A stretch of DNA of 64,000 nt from Sporosarcina sp. Marseille-Q4943 (GTDB lineage: Bacteria; Bacillota; Bacilli; Bacillales_A; Planococcaceae). Position numbers and translations under genes: made by a program. This document shows, piece after piece, positions 54,510 to 61,643 of the stretch. Within the stretch, counting starts at the first letter, position 1. Every line of letters starts with the position of its first letter. The stretch covers positions 1,178,001-1,242,000 of the forward strand of contig NZ_CALSFT010000002.1 of the NCBI RefSeq assembly GCF_943736995.1. The letters are read 5' to 3'. The notes under the pieces were generated by a model that saw only the letters and a program-made list of their open reading frames with translations, ran no database searches and had not been told where the DNA came from.

Positions 54510-55647
54510 TAGTAGACTTCTTCATTCCCATGATTGTATAAGCAGCGACGCTCAATAGGACGATACCTGTCAGCATGAACCCGCCTTTAAATGTCAGGTC
54601 CAAATAGCCGATAAGACTGGAGCCCGCGACGACCCCGATGGAAAAGAAGGCATAGAAATAGCCGTAAGCCTTCCCGCGGAACTCCGGGGAGGATGAGTCG
54701 ATGAGCAAGGAGTTGATGGAAGGGAATAGAAATGCAAAACCTATTCCGTACAATGCCATTGCCAAATACAAGAGCTGCATCTCTGTAACTTGACTTAAAA
54801 ACAACATACTTATACCCATCATCGAAATACCGAAAGCCAACGTAATCATCGGCCGCACTTTATCGAAAATGCGATTGATTGGCAATAGGAAAATTAAAAT
54901 AGCGACGATGCCGAACGTGCTGAGAAGCAGCCCTGTCGATTTCGTGTCAAATCCAAGAGCCTCGACCTTTAACGGAAGGACCAAAGCCAGTACTCCTTGG
55001 GAAAACATAAGGAAAAAGGCGCCTGCAAATGCACGGATCATGCCAGGGTGCTTGAACAAATAGCGAATCCTGAAATGCTTCACTCCTTCTATCTTTTCCC
55101 TTTTCACGAATGAAACTGAGCGCAATATGAAAAAGGCTGCAATTGCCAGGATGAACATGATGATGCCGTTCATAGTCATAATGAAAGGGGCTCCCGTCTT
55201 TGAAGCGACAATTCCGCTGTAGGCAGGTCCGATGATTGCCGCCATCCCAACAAAGGCACCCGAAATGGCTACACTACGGCCCCTCTTTGATTCCTCGGCG
55301 CGGTTGGCGAGGAATGTAAATGCAGCAGGAACGATTAGCCCTTCCATGAAACCGTGGACGAAGCGGATTCCAAGTAGGGAAACAGGACCCGAAGCGAATG
55401 CATAGAAAAGGAGGGAAATGCCTGAAGCAAACAGACCGACAAGCAAAATGACGAATGGTCCTCTGCGGTCCGTCATGAATCCGGAAATAACGTTCCCAAT
55501 CGTGTTAGAAAATGAATACATACCGACAGCCAAACCCGTCATGAAGGAAGAAGCACCTAAAGATAGGGCGAAAGGACTCATAATAGGCAGTTGTGAAAAT
55601 AAATCAAAGAAGGAAAAAAAGACGATTATATAAACGAAAGCGCGCAT
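54484..55647 (-). CDS. MFS transporter
   Basis: A 387-residue permease with 12 predicted membrane helices. The loop motif between helices 2 and 3 is GFMTDRRGPFVILLVG, and the matching loop in the second half is NRIFDKVRPMITLAFG. It is a drug/sugar-exporter-like MFS protein with no cue to its substrate. It lies upstream of queF on the same strand, with the queF promoter inside its 3' end. Confidence 0.82.
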   Translation of the reverse strand: MRAFVYIIVFFSFFDLFSQLPIMSPFALSLGASSFMTGLAVGMYSFSNTIGNVISGFMTDRRGPFVILLVGLFASGISLLFYAFASGPVSLLGIRFVHGFMEGLIVPAAFTFLANRAEESKRGRSVAISGAFVGMAAIIGPAYSGIVASKTGAPFIMTMNGIIMFILAIAAFFILRSVSFVKREKIEGVKHFRIRYLFKHPGMIRAFAGAFFLMFSQGVLALVLPLKVEALGFDTKSTGLLLSTFGIVAILIFLLPINRIFDKVRPMITLAFGISMMGISMLFLSQVTEMQLLYLAMALYGIGFAFLFPSINSLLIDSSSPEFRGKAYGYFYAFFSIGVVAGSSLIGYLDLTFKGGFMLTGIVLLSVAAYTIMGMKKSTIDRRTMIV

Positions 55648-55800
55648 GTAGAATCCTCATTTCAATTAAGTTGAATCATATTCTACTTTACCATGTATGC
55701 CGGAATAGGCAAAAGGACAGCTTGTGAACAAAAAGAAAAATTAGCAAAATGATTAGCGGAACGATAAAATGAGAGAATACTTTTACAGAGAGGGTTGGTC

Positions 55801-56787
55801 ATGATGGTTTCGAAAATCAGAATTGGAATAGTTGGATACGGAAATTTGGGCAAAGGGGTAGAGTCCGCGATTGCTCAAAATGATGATATGGAGCTTGCAG
55901 GAGTCTTTACCCGAAGAGAGCCAAACGAATTGAAAGTGAAAAGTGATGTGCCAGTATTGCGCTTGAATGAAATTGAAAACTATGTGGATGATATTGATGT
56001 AATGATATTATGCGGAGGTTCGAAAGATGATCTTCCTGAACAAGGACCTGCACTTTCGAAACTGTTCAATATAGTCGATAGCTTTGATACGCATGCTAAG
56101 ATTCCTGAGTATTTTGAAGCTGTTGACGAAGCGGCTAGACCGAACGGAAAAACGGCGATCATATCCGTCGGTTGGGACCCCGGCCTATTTTCCATCAATC
56201 GTCTATACGGGGAATCAATTCTACCCGAAGGCGCGACGTATACGTTCTGGGGAAAAGGATTAAGCCAAGGGCATTCAGATGCAGTGAGGAGAATAGAGGG
56301 TGTAAAAGGAGCGGTTCAATATACGATTCCTGTCGAATCCGCGGTCGAAAAGGTGCGCAACGGATCACAGCCGGAGCTGACGACACGTGAAAAGCATACG
56401 CGTGAATGTTTTGTCGTGCTTGAAGAAGGTGCAGTCGAAGCCGAAGTGGAACGTGCCATCGTTACAATGCCCGATTACTTTGCAGATTATGATACGACAG
56501 TCCACTTCATTACTGAACAGCAATTGAAGGAAGAACATAGCTCGATGCCACACGGCGGTTTTGTCATCCGCAGCGGTAAAACCGGCGATGCGAACAATCA
56601 AGTGGTGGAATTCTCATTGACTTTGGACAGCAATCCCGAATTCACATCGAGCGTCCTCGTCGCCTATGCGAGGGCGGCATATAGGTTGAATGAAAAAGGG
56701 GACACCGGGGCAAAAACCGTGTTTGACATCGCTCCGGGACTGCTTTCTCCGAAGAGTGCAGCTCAGCTTCGAAAAGAAATGCTCTAA
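55801..56787 (+). CDS. ddh: meso-Diaminopimelate D-dehydrogenase
   Basis: A 328-residue NADPH enzyme making meso-diaminopimelate from tetrahydrodipicolinate in one step. The Rossmann part (RIGIVGYGNLGKGVESAI) and the substrate region (ISVGWDPGLFSINRLYGE, WGKGLSQGHSDAVRRIEGV, MPHGGFVIRSG) match Ddh of Lysinibacillus, Ureibacillus and Corynebacterium. ATG 55801 is taken because GAGAGGG precedes it; a second ATG follows directly. It provides precursor for lysine and peptidoglycan and bypasses the acylated DAP route. Confidence 0.92.
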   Translation: MMVSKIRIGIVGYGNLGKGVESAIAQNDDMELAGVFTRREPNELKVKSDVPVLRLNEIENYVDDIDVMILCGGSKDDLPEQGPALSKLFNIVDSFDTHAKIPEYFEAVDEAARPNGKTAIISVGWDPGLFSINRLYGESILPEGATYTFWGKGLSQGHSDAVRRIEGVKGAVQYTIPVESAVEKVRNGSQPELTTREKHTRECFVVLEEGAVEAEVERAIVTMPDYFADYDTTVHFITEQQLKEEHSSMPHGGFVIRSGKTGDANNQVVEFSLTLDSNPEFTSSVLVAYARAAYRLNEKGDTGAKTVFDIAPGLLSPKSAAQLRKEML

Positions 56788-56864
56788 TTGTGAAAGCACT
56801 TCCAATGTTGCCATTTTTCATCTATACTGAATTTGTAGTTTTTTTATTTAGGAGGGCGAAATGA

Positions 56865-57953
56865 ATGTCAAAACTGGATGATACGTTGATGATGTTAAAA
56901 GAGTTGACGGACGCGAAGGGAATTCCCGGCAATGAACGTGAACCTCGCGAAGTCATGAAGAAATATATCGAGCCATTTGCTGATGAAATTGAATACGATG
57001 GACTCGGCTCTTTGATCGCCAAGAAAAGCGGGGATGCAAATGGACCGAAAGTGATGGTGGCGGGCCATTTGGATGAGGTCGGCTTTATGGTGACAAAAAT
57101 TGACGACAAAGGTTTCATTACCTTCCAACCAGTTGGCGGATGGTGGTCGCAAGTCATGCTTGCTCAACGTGTGACAATTGTTACGCGCAAAGGGGACACT
57201 GTGACGGGCATCATCGGCTCGAAGCCTCCGCATATTCTCTCCGCAGAAGCACGGAAAAAGCCAGTGGACATTAAAGACATGTTCATTGATATCGGTGCAA
57301 CTTCGAAGGAAGAAGCGATGGAATGGGGCGTTCTGCCTGGCGATATGATTGTTCCGTATTTCGAATTCACGGTCATGAACAATGACAAATACTTGCTTGC
57401 GAAAGCATGGGATAACCGTATCGGATGCGCAATCGCAATAGACGTCATGAAGGCGCTGAAAGATGAAAAACATCCAAACATCGTATTCGGTGTAGGGGCT
57501 GTCCAAGAGGAAATCGGTTTACGCGGAGCAAAAACGGCTGCCGCGAAAGTGAAACCGGACATCGGGTTTGCTGTAGACGTAGGTGTCGCAGGTGATACGC
57601 CAGGTGTAACGTCGAAGGAATCGACAAGCAAAATGGGCGATGGGCCTCAGATCCTGCTCTATGATGCATCGATGGTATCCCATAAAGGATTGCGCGATCT
57701 TGTCGTCGATACGGCGGAAGAACACGGCATTCCATATCAATTCGAAGCGATTCCGGGCGGTGGGACAGACGCAGGTTCAATTCACGTAAGTGGGAACGGC
57801 GTACCGTCACTTGCCATATGCATCGCAACTCGCTATATCCATTCACATGCCGCGATGTTGCATCGGGATGATTACGAAAACGCAGTGAAATTGATTGTAG
57901 AAGTGATTAAGAAGCTTGATCGCGACACAGTCGATAAAATCATATTTGAATAA
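56865..57953 (+). CDS. M42 family metallopeptidase
   Basis: A 362-residue cytoplasmic dinuclear-metal aminopeptidase of the glutamyl aminopeptidase/cellulase M family (YtoP/YsdC type). Metal ligands: His in AGHLDEVGF, Asp in [10 protein letters not shown], Glu-Glu in [11 protein letters not shown], Asp in FAVDVG, and His in [12 protein letters not shown] 56865 follows GGAGGG. In B. subtilis ysdC lies near this region. A terminator follows. Confidence 0.9.
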   Translation: MSKLDDTLMMLKELTDAKGIPGNEREPREVMKKYIEPFADEIEYDGLGSLIAKKSGDANGPKVMVAGHLDEVGFMVTKIDDKGFITFQPVGGWWSQVMLAQRVTIVTRKGDTVTGIIGSKPPHILSAEARKKPVDIKDMFIDIGATSKEEAMEWGVLPGDMIVPYFEFTVMNNDKYLLAKAWDNRIGCAIAIDVMKALKDEKHPNIVFGVGAVQEEIGLRGAKTAAAKVKPDIGFAVDVGVAGDTPGVTSKESTSKMGDGPQILLYDASMVSHKGLRDLVVDTAEEHGIPYQFEAIPGGGTDAGSIHVSGNGVPSLAICIATRYIHSHAAMLHRDDYENAVKLIVEVIKKLDRDTVDKIIFE

Positions 57954-57959
57954 GTAAAG

Positions 57960-57993
57960 GAAAGATCGTGCCTAAAGGTGCGATCTTTTTTTA
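57960..57993 (+). terminator. Terminator after the M42 peptidase gene
   Basis: AAAGATCG and CGATCTTT with a 12-base loop are followed by TTTTTA. Confidence 0.85.
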
Positions 57994-58019
57994 TGCATTT
58001 TAGTATGTATAAATGCATA
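57992..58019. promoter_or_regulatory. Upstream ArgR-like inverted repeat
   Basis: TATGCATTT (57992-58000) and AAATGCATA (58011-58019) are perfect complements ten bases apart. The right half overlaps a second near-palindrome ATGTATAAATGCAT (58005-58018), like ArgR/AhrC boxes. Confidence 0.5.
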
Positions 58020-58110
58020 TTGAGCCATTCTACAATAAAACGTTGAATAGCTTGGTTAGATGAGACTTTTGACTATTAAAAATGTTTCTTGTAAATTTAT
58101 AATAATTCAT

Positions 58111-58139
58111 TTGACTTTATAAATATGCATGCATATAAT
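58111..58139 (+). promoter_or_regulatory. Carbamoyltransferase promoter with ATATGCATGCATAT operator
   Basis: TTGACT (58111-58116) and TATAAT (58134-58139) are 17 bases apart. The perfect palindrome ATATGCATGCATAT (58123-58136) covers the spacer and the -10, so a bound protein would block the promoter. It shares the ATGCAT core with the repeat about 110 bases upstream. Confidence 0.7.
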
Positions 58140-58177
58140 AATTTATACAAAAACCATTCGGGATGGAGATGATCATT

Positions 58178-59152
58178 TTGGTGAAAATGCATTTATCCAC
58201 AATTAAAACGACCAAGAAAATTGGAGATCAGCTAAAAGGCCGTGATCTTTTGACGTTATTAGACTATACGAGCGAAGAAATCGATTATTTATTGCAAACC
58301 GCTTTAATAATGAAGAAAGATACAAAAGCAGGGAAACTTCCCCCCATACTGCAAGGGAAAACACTCGGCATGATTTTCGAGAAGCATTCTACACGTACAA
58401 GAATATCCTTTGAAGTCGGTATTATTCAGCTCGGTGGCCATGCGATGTTCATGAACGCAAAAGATTTGCAGATTGGACGCGGAGAATCCGTGTATGATAC
58501 AGGCAATGTATTGTCCGGATATTTGGACGCGGTCATGATCCGTGCAAATTCACATGAAATGGTGAAAGAATTGGCGCTGCATTCCTCCATCCCTGTCATC
58601 AATGGGCTGACGGACATTTTCCATCCGTGTCAGGCGCTTGCGGATCTACTGACGATGATTGAAGTGAAAGGGTCGGTTGCCGGCAAGAAGCTCGCATACG
58701 TCGGCGACGGAAATAATGTTGCCCATTCATTGGTCATCGGGGCGGCCCATATGGGAATTCACGTGGCGGTTGCAACACCTGAGGGGTTCGAATTCAATCA
58801 AGATCTTTTTGTGAAAGCCAAAAAGATTGCGGAGATGACAGGCGGATCCGTCATGCAAACTTACAATCCAGTAGAAGCAGTGGAAAATGCAGATGTAGTC
58901 TATACGGACGTCTGGACGAGTATGGGGCAGGAGGAAGAATCTGCAGCACGTCTGGAAGCGTTCAAAGGATTCCAAATAAATGACCAGCTCGTTTCCCATG
59001 CGAAGAAAAACTATATGTTCCTACATTGCTTACCGGCTCACCGCGAGGAAGAGGTGGCTACTTCCGTCATTGACGGACCGAATTCCTATGTATTCCAGCA
59101 AGCAGAAAATCGATTGCATGCGCAGAAAGCTGTATTGGCTGCATTGCTATAA
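58178..59152 (+). CDS. argF: Ornithine carbamoyltransferase
   Basis: The enzyme makes citrulline from ornithine and carbamoyl phosphate in arginine synthesis, or works in reverse in arginine breakdown. The 324-residue protein has the carbamoyl-phosphate site EKHSTRTRISFEVG, ... FHPCQALADLLT, and HCLPAHREEEV (ornithine-site Cys). The TTG at 58178 has the best distance to GGAG, but GTG 58181 and ATG 58187 are also possible. It stands alone with ArgR-like operators and no arginine genes nearby. A strand of arcB type cannot be excluded. Confidence 0.9.
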   Translation: MVKMHLSTIKTTKKIGDQLKGRDLLTLLDYTSEEIDYLLQTALIMKKDTKAGKLPPILQGKTLGMIFEKHSTRTRISFEVGIIQLGGHAMFMNAKDLQIGRGESVYDTGNVLSGYLDAVMIRANSHEMVKELALHSSIPVINGLTDIFHPCQALADLLTMIEVKGSVAGKKLAYVGDGNNVAHSLVIGAAHMGIHVAVATPEGFEFNQDLFVKAKKIAEMTGGSVMQTYNPVEAVENADVVYTDVWTSMGQEEESAARLEAFKGFQINDQLVSHAKKNYMFLHCLPAHREEEVATSVIDGPNSYVFQQAENRLHAQKAVLAALL

Positions 59153-59162
59153 ACGCCAACGT

Positions 59163-59193
59163 AAAAAGCCACTCCAAATGGGTGGCTTTTTAC
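59163..59193. terminator. Bidirectional terminator between argF and sspI
   Basis: AAAAAGCCAC and GTGGCTTTTT with a nine-base loop. Confidence 0.88.
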
Positions 59194-59201
59194 GTTGCCT
59201 A

Positions 59202-59414
59202 TTATCTTGCCGAGAATGCTTGGGCAAGTTCTCCGGAAATTTTCGTCTTTTCTTGTTCATCGGCATTAACCCACAGCTTTTCAAAAAATACACCTAGACC
59301 TGGCAATAAATGTTCTTCGCCTCGCTGTAATGCATCCTCGACGACGTTGCGAATATCAGTCGCAGAGTTATTCGTCATATTAGCGGTGATGGCGTCACGA
59401 ATTTGAAAATTCAT
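59202..59414 (-). CDS. sspI: Small acid-soluble spore protein SspI
   Basis: A 70-residue protein reading NFQIRDAITANMTNNSATDIRNVVEDALQRGEEHLLPGLGVFFEKLW, matching SspI, a minor spore protein made in the forespore. ATG 59414 is chosen for AGGAGG spacing; ATG 59417 is the alternative. A possible sigma-G promoter (GTATA, then 18 bases, then CAAAATG on the minus strand near 59440-59470) lies upstream but is weak. It is the clearest sign of a spore-former. The sspI-methylase-pheST order matches B. subtilis. Confidence 0.92.
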   Translation of the reverse strand: MNFQIRDAITANMTNNSATDIRNVVEDALQRGEEHLLPGLGVFFEKLWVNADEQEKTKISGELAQAFSAR

Positions 59415-59505
59415 CATATCATCCTCCTGACATCATTTTGTACACAATGATCGCCAACTATACGGACATTTGTTACACTAAAAGAAAAAGGATGTCGCAC
59501 ATAAA

Positions 59506-60270
59506 ATGAAAAGAATCGAATCGACACAAAATGCGCTCGTAAAACATTGGAAAAAGCTCGTAACCTCAAAGAAAGACCGCGATAAGTCGGAAGAATTCAT
59601 CGTCGAAGGCTTTCATCTCGTCGAAGAGGCAATGAAGAGGGAAGGGACGATCCTCCATTTGATCATCAGGGAGGATCTGGAACTGCCGAATGAATGGCAA
59701 ACCGAAAATCTTCAGCTGATCCAAGTGACAAAAGCGGTTGCAAAAGAGCTGGTCGAGACAGAGCAATCACAAGGGATATTTGCACATTGCCGTCAGCCGG
59801 AACATACGGATGAGGAAGCCTCCAGTTGGAAAAAGCTCTTATTCATCGATGCCGTACAAGATCCAGGAAATATCGGGACAATGATCCGGACAGCCGATGC
59901 TGCCGGAATGGATGCGGTCATCCTCGGGAAAGGTTCTGCAGATCCATACAACCCTAAGACAGTCCGCTCCGCCCAAGGTTCACACTTCCATATTCCTGTT
60001 GTGAAAGGGGAGCTCGGCGATTGGATCGATCGTGCAAAATCGGCCGGCCTCAAAGTCATCGGGACGGGATTGCAAAATGCAGTCGATCATTACAATGTTG
60101 GTCCGTTAAATGAATTTGCGCTCATCGTCGGAAATGAAGGAAGCGGAGTCGCCGCCGAATATTTATCGAAAGCCGATGATATCGTGAAAATTCCGTTGTA
60201 TGGAAAAGCGGAATCATTGAATGTTGCGATTGCGGCGGGAATCCTCCTTTATACGTACGGTAAACAATGA
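59506..60270 (+). CDS. SpoU/TrmH-family RNA methyltransferase (YsgA-like)
   Basis: A 254-residue SPOUT enzyme. The N-terminal substrate-binding domain includes RDKSEEFIVEGFHLVEEA. The methylase domain has motif 1 DPGNIGTMIRTADAAG, motif 2 LIVGNEGSGV and motif 3 IPLYGKAESLNVAIAAGILLY, which form the AdoMet-binding knot. It methylates a ribose 2'-hydroxyl, most likely in 23S rRNA; the exact site is not evident. It lies between sspI and pheS as ysgA does in B. subtilis. Confidence 0.9.
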   Translation: MKRIESTQNALVKHWKKLVTSKKDRDKSEEFIVEGFHLVEEAMKREGTILHLIIREDLELPNEWQTENLQLIQVTKAVAKELVETEQSQGIFAHCRQPEHTDEEASSWKKLLFIDAVQDPGNIGTMIRTADAAGMDAVILGKGSADPYNPKTVRSAQGSHFHIPVVKGELGDWIDRAKSAGLKVIGTGLQNAVDHYNVGPLNEFALIVGNEGSGVAAEYLSKADDIVKIPLYGKAESLNVAIAAGILLYTYGKQ

Positions 60271-60278
60271 TATCCATG

Positions 60279-60307
60279 TTGATGTAAATAACGAAATCGG
60301 GTATAGT
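60279..60307 (+). promoter_or_regulatory. pheST promoter
   Basis: TTGATG and TATAGT are 17 bases apart, just before the T-box leader. Confidence 0.75.
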
Positions 60308-60315
60308 AAAGTTGT

Positions 60316-60574
60316 ATATAACTTTCGAATAGCTATGACCGGGAAAAGTAGACAGTATGAAACTGACAGGAAATCGGCGCCTTGACTGAGAGCGCGGATA
60401 GGCGAAAGACTGTTGAAGTTCACCCCGTGAGCTGCCGCTTGGACCAGTGCAAACTGTAAAGGCGTGCCGGTAGAGGGCCGTTATCCCAAATGAAGTGATT
60501 ATGCGTTCTGCATAATAATCAGGGTGGTACCGCGAACTCGTCCTCGTCCCTTTCTAGGGGGCGAGGTTTTTTTA
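60316..60574 (+). promoter_or_regulatory. T-box leader of pheST, specifier TTC (Phe)
   Basis: The T-box AGGGTGGTACCGCG is at 60521-60534. The specifier region reads TTGAAGTTCACC with TTC at 60419-60421. The terminator CCTCGTCCC/GGGGGCGAGG (60542-60566) plus T7 ends the leader. Confidence 0.93.
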
Positions 60575-60593
60575 TTTTGAAAGGAGAATAACA

Positions 60594-61631
60594 ATGGAGC
60601 AACAATTGCAACAATTGAAAGAAGAAGCGTTGACGAAAATCCAGGAAGCAATGACCGTCAAGGAATTGAATGACGTCCGTGTCGCTTACCTCGGCAAGAA
60701 AGGTCCCATTACCGATTTATTAAAAGGGATGGGAAAACTGCCGGCTGAAGAACGTCCTAAAATGGGAGCTTTAGTCAATGTCATCCGTGAAGAGGTGACG
60801 GAAACGCTGGAAGCGAAAATGACGAAGCTTGAAGAAGAGGCGATCAATGCTCAATTGGAAAAGGAAGCAATCGACGTTACATTGCCTGGCCGTCCGGTTC
60901 CAACTGGCAACCACCATCCACTGACACGTGTTGTTGAAGAGATTGAGGACTTCTTCATCAGCATGGGTTATGAAATCGCAGAAGGTCCTGAAGTCGAAAA
61001 AGATTACTATAACTTTGAAGCGCTTAACTTGCCAAAAGGGCATCCAGCGCGCGATATGCAGGATTCATTCTATATTTCAGAAGAGGTTCTTCTTCGTACA
61101 CATACATCTCCTGTCCAAGCGAGAACGATGGAAGCTAAAGGCGGAGGCGCTATTAAAATCATTTGCCCGGGGAAAGTGTACCGCCGGGATAGCGACGATG
61201 CGACTCACTCCCATCAATTTACGCAAATCGAAGGGCTCGTTGTCGGAGAAGATATCCGCATGAGCGATTTGAAAGGGACGCTTGACCTGTTTGCGAAGAA
61301 AATGTTCGGCGCCGACCGTGAAATCCGCTTGCGTCCTAGCTTCTTCCCATTCACCGAGCCGTCAGTAGAAATGGATATTTCCTGCTTCAAATGTGGTGGG
61401 GACGGCTGTAATGTATGTAAGAAGACAGGGTGGATTGAAATCTTGGGCGCTGGGATGGTGCATCCGAACGTATTGAAGATGGCGGGCTATGACCCTGCAG
61501 TCGTAACAGGATTCGCATTCGGCATGGGACCTGAGCGTATTGCGATGCTGAAATATGGTGTGGAAGATATCCGTCATTTCTATACGAATGACGTTCGCTT
61601 CATATCACAATTCCATCGGACAGAAGCTTAA
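60594..61631 (+). CDS. pheS: Phenylalanyl-tRNA synthetase alpha subunit
   Basis: The catalytic alpha subunit, 345 residues. An N-terminal coiled coil (about 1-85) precedes the class II core: motif 1 region [26 protein letters not shown], motif 2 [24 protein letters not shown], and motif 3 [22 protein letters not shown]. It works as an alpha2-beta2 tetramer with PheT, 12 bases downstream. AAAGGAG precedes ATG. Confidence 0.97.
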   Translation: MEQQLQQLKEEALTKIQEAMTVKELNDVRVAYLGKKGPITDLLKGMGKLPAEERPKMGALVNVIREEVTETLEAKMTKLEEEAINAQLEKEAIDVTLPGRPVPTGNHHPLTRVVEEIEDFFISMGYEIAEGPEVEKDYYNFEALNLPKGHPARDMQDSFYISEEVLLRTHTSPVQARTMEAKGGGAIKIICPGKVYRRDSDDATHSHQFTQIEGLVVGEDIRMSDLKGTLDLFAKKMFGADREIRLRPSFFPFTEPSVEMDISCFKCGGDGCNVCKKTGWIEILGAGMVHPNVLKMAGYDPAVVTGFAFGMGPERIAMLKYGVEDIRHFYTNDVRFISQFHRTEA

Positions 61632-61643
61632 GGAGGAGATTGC

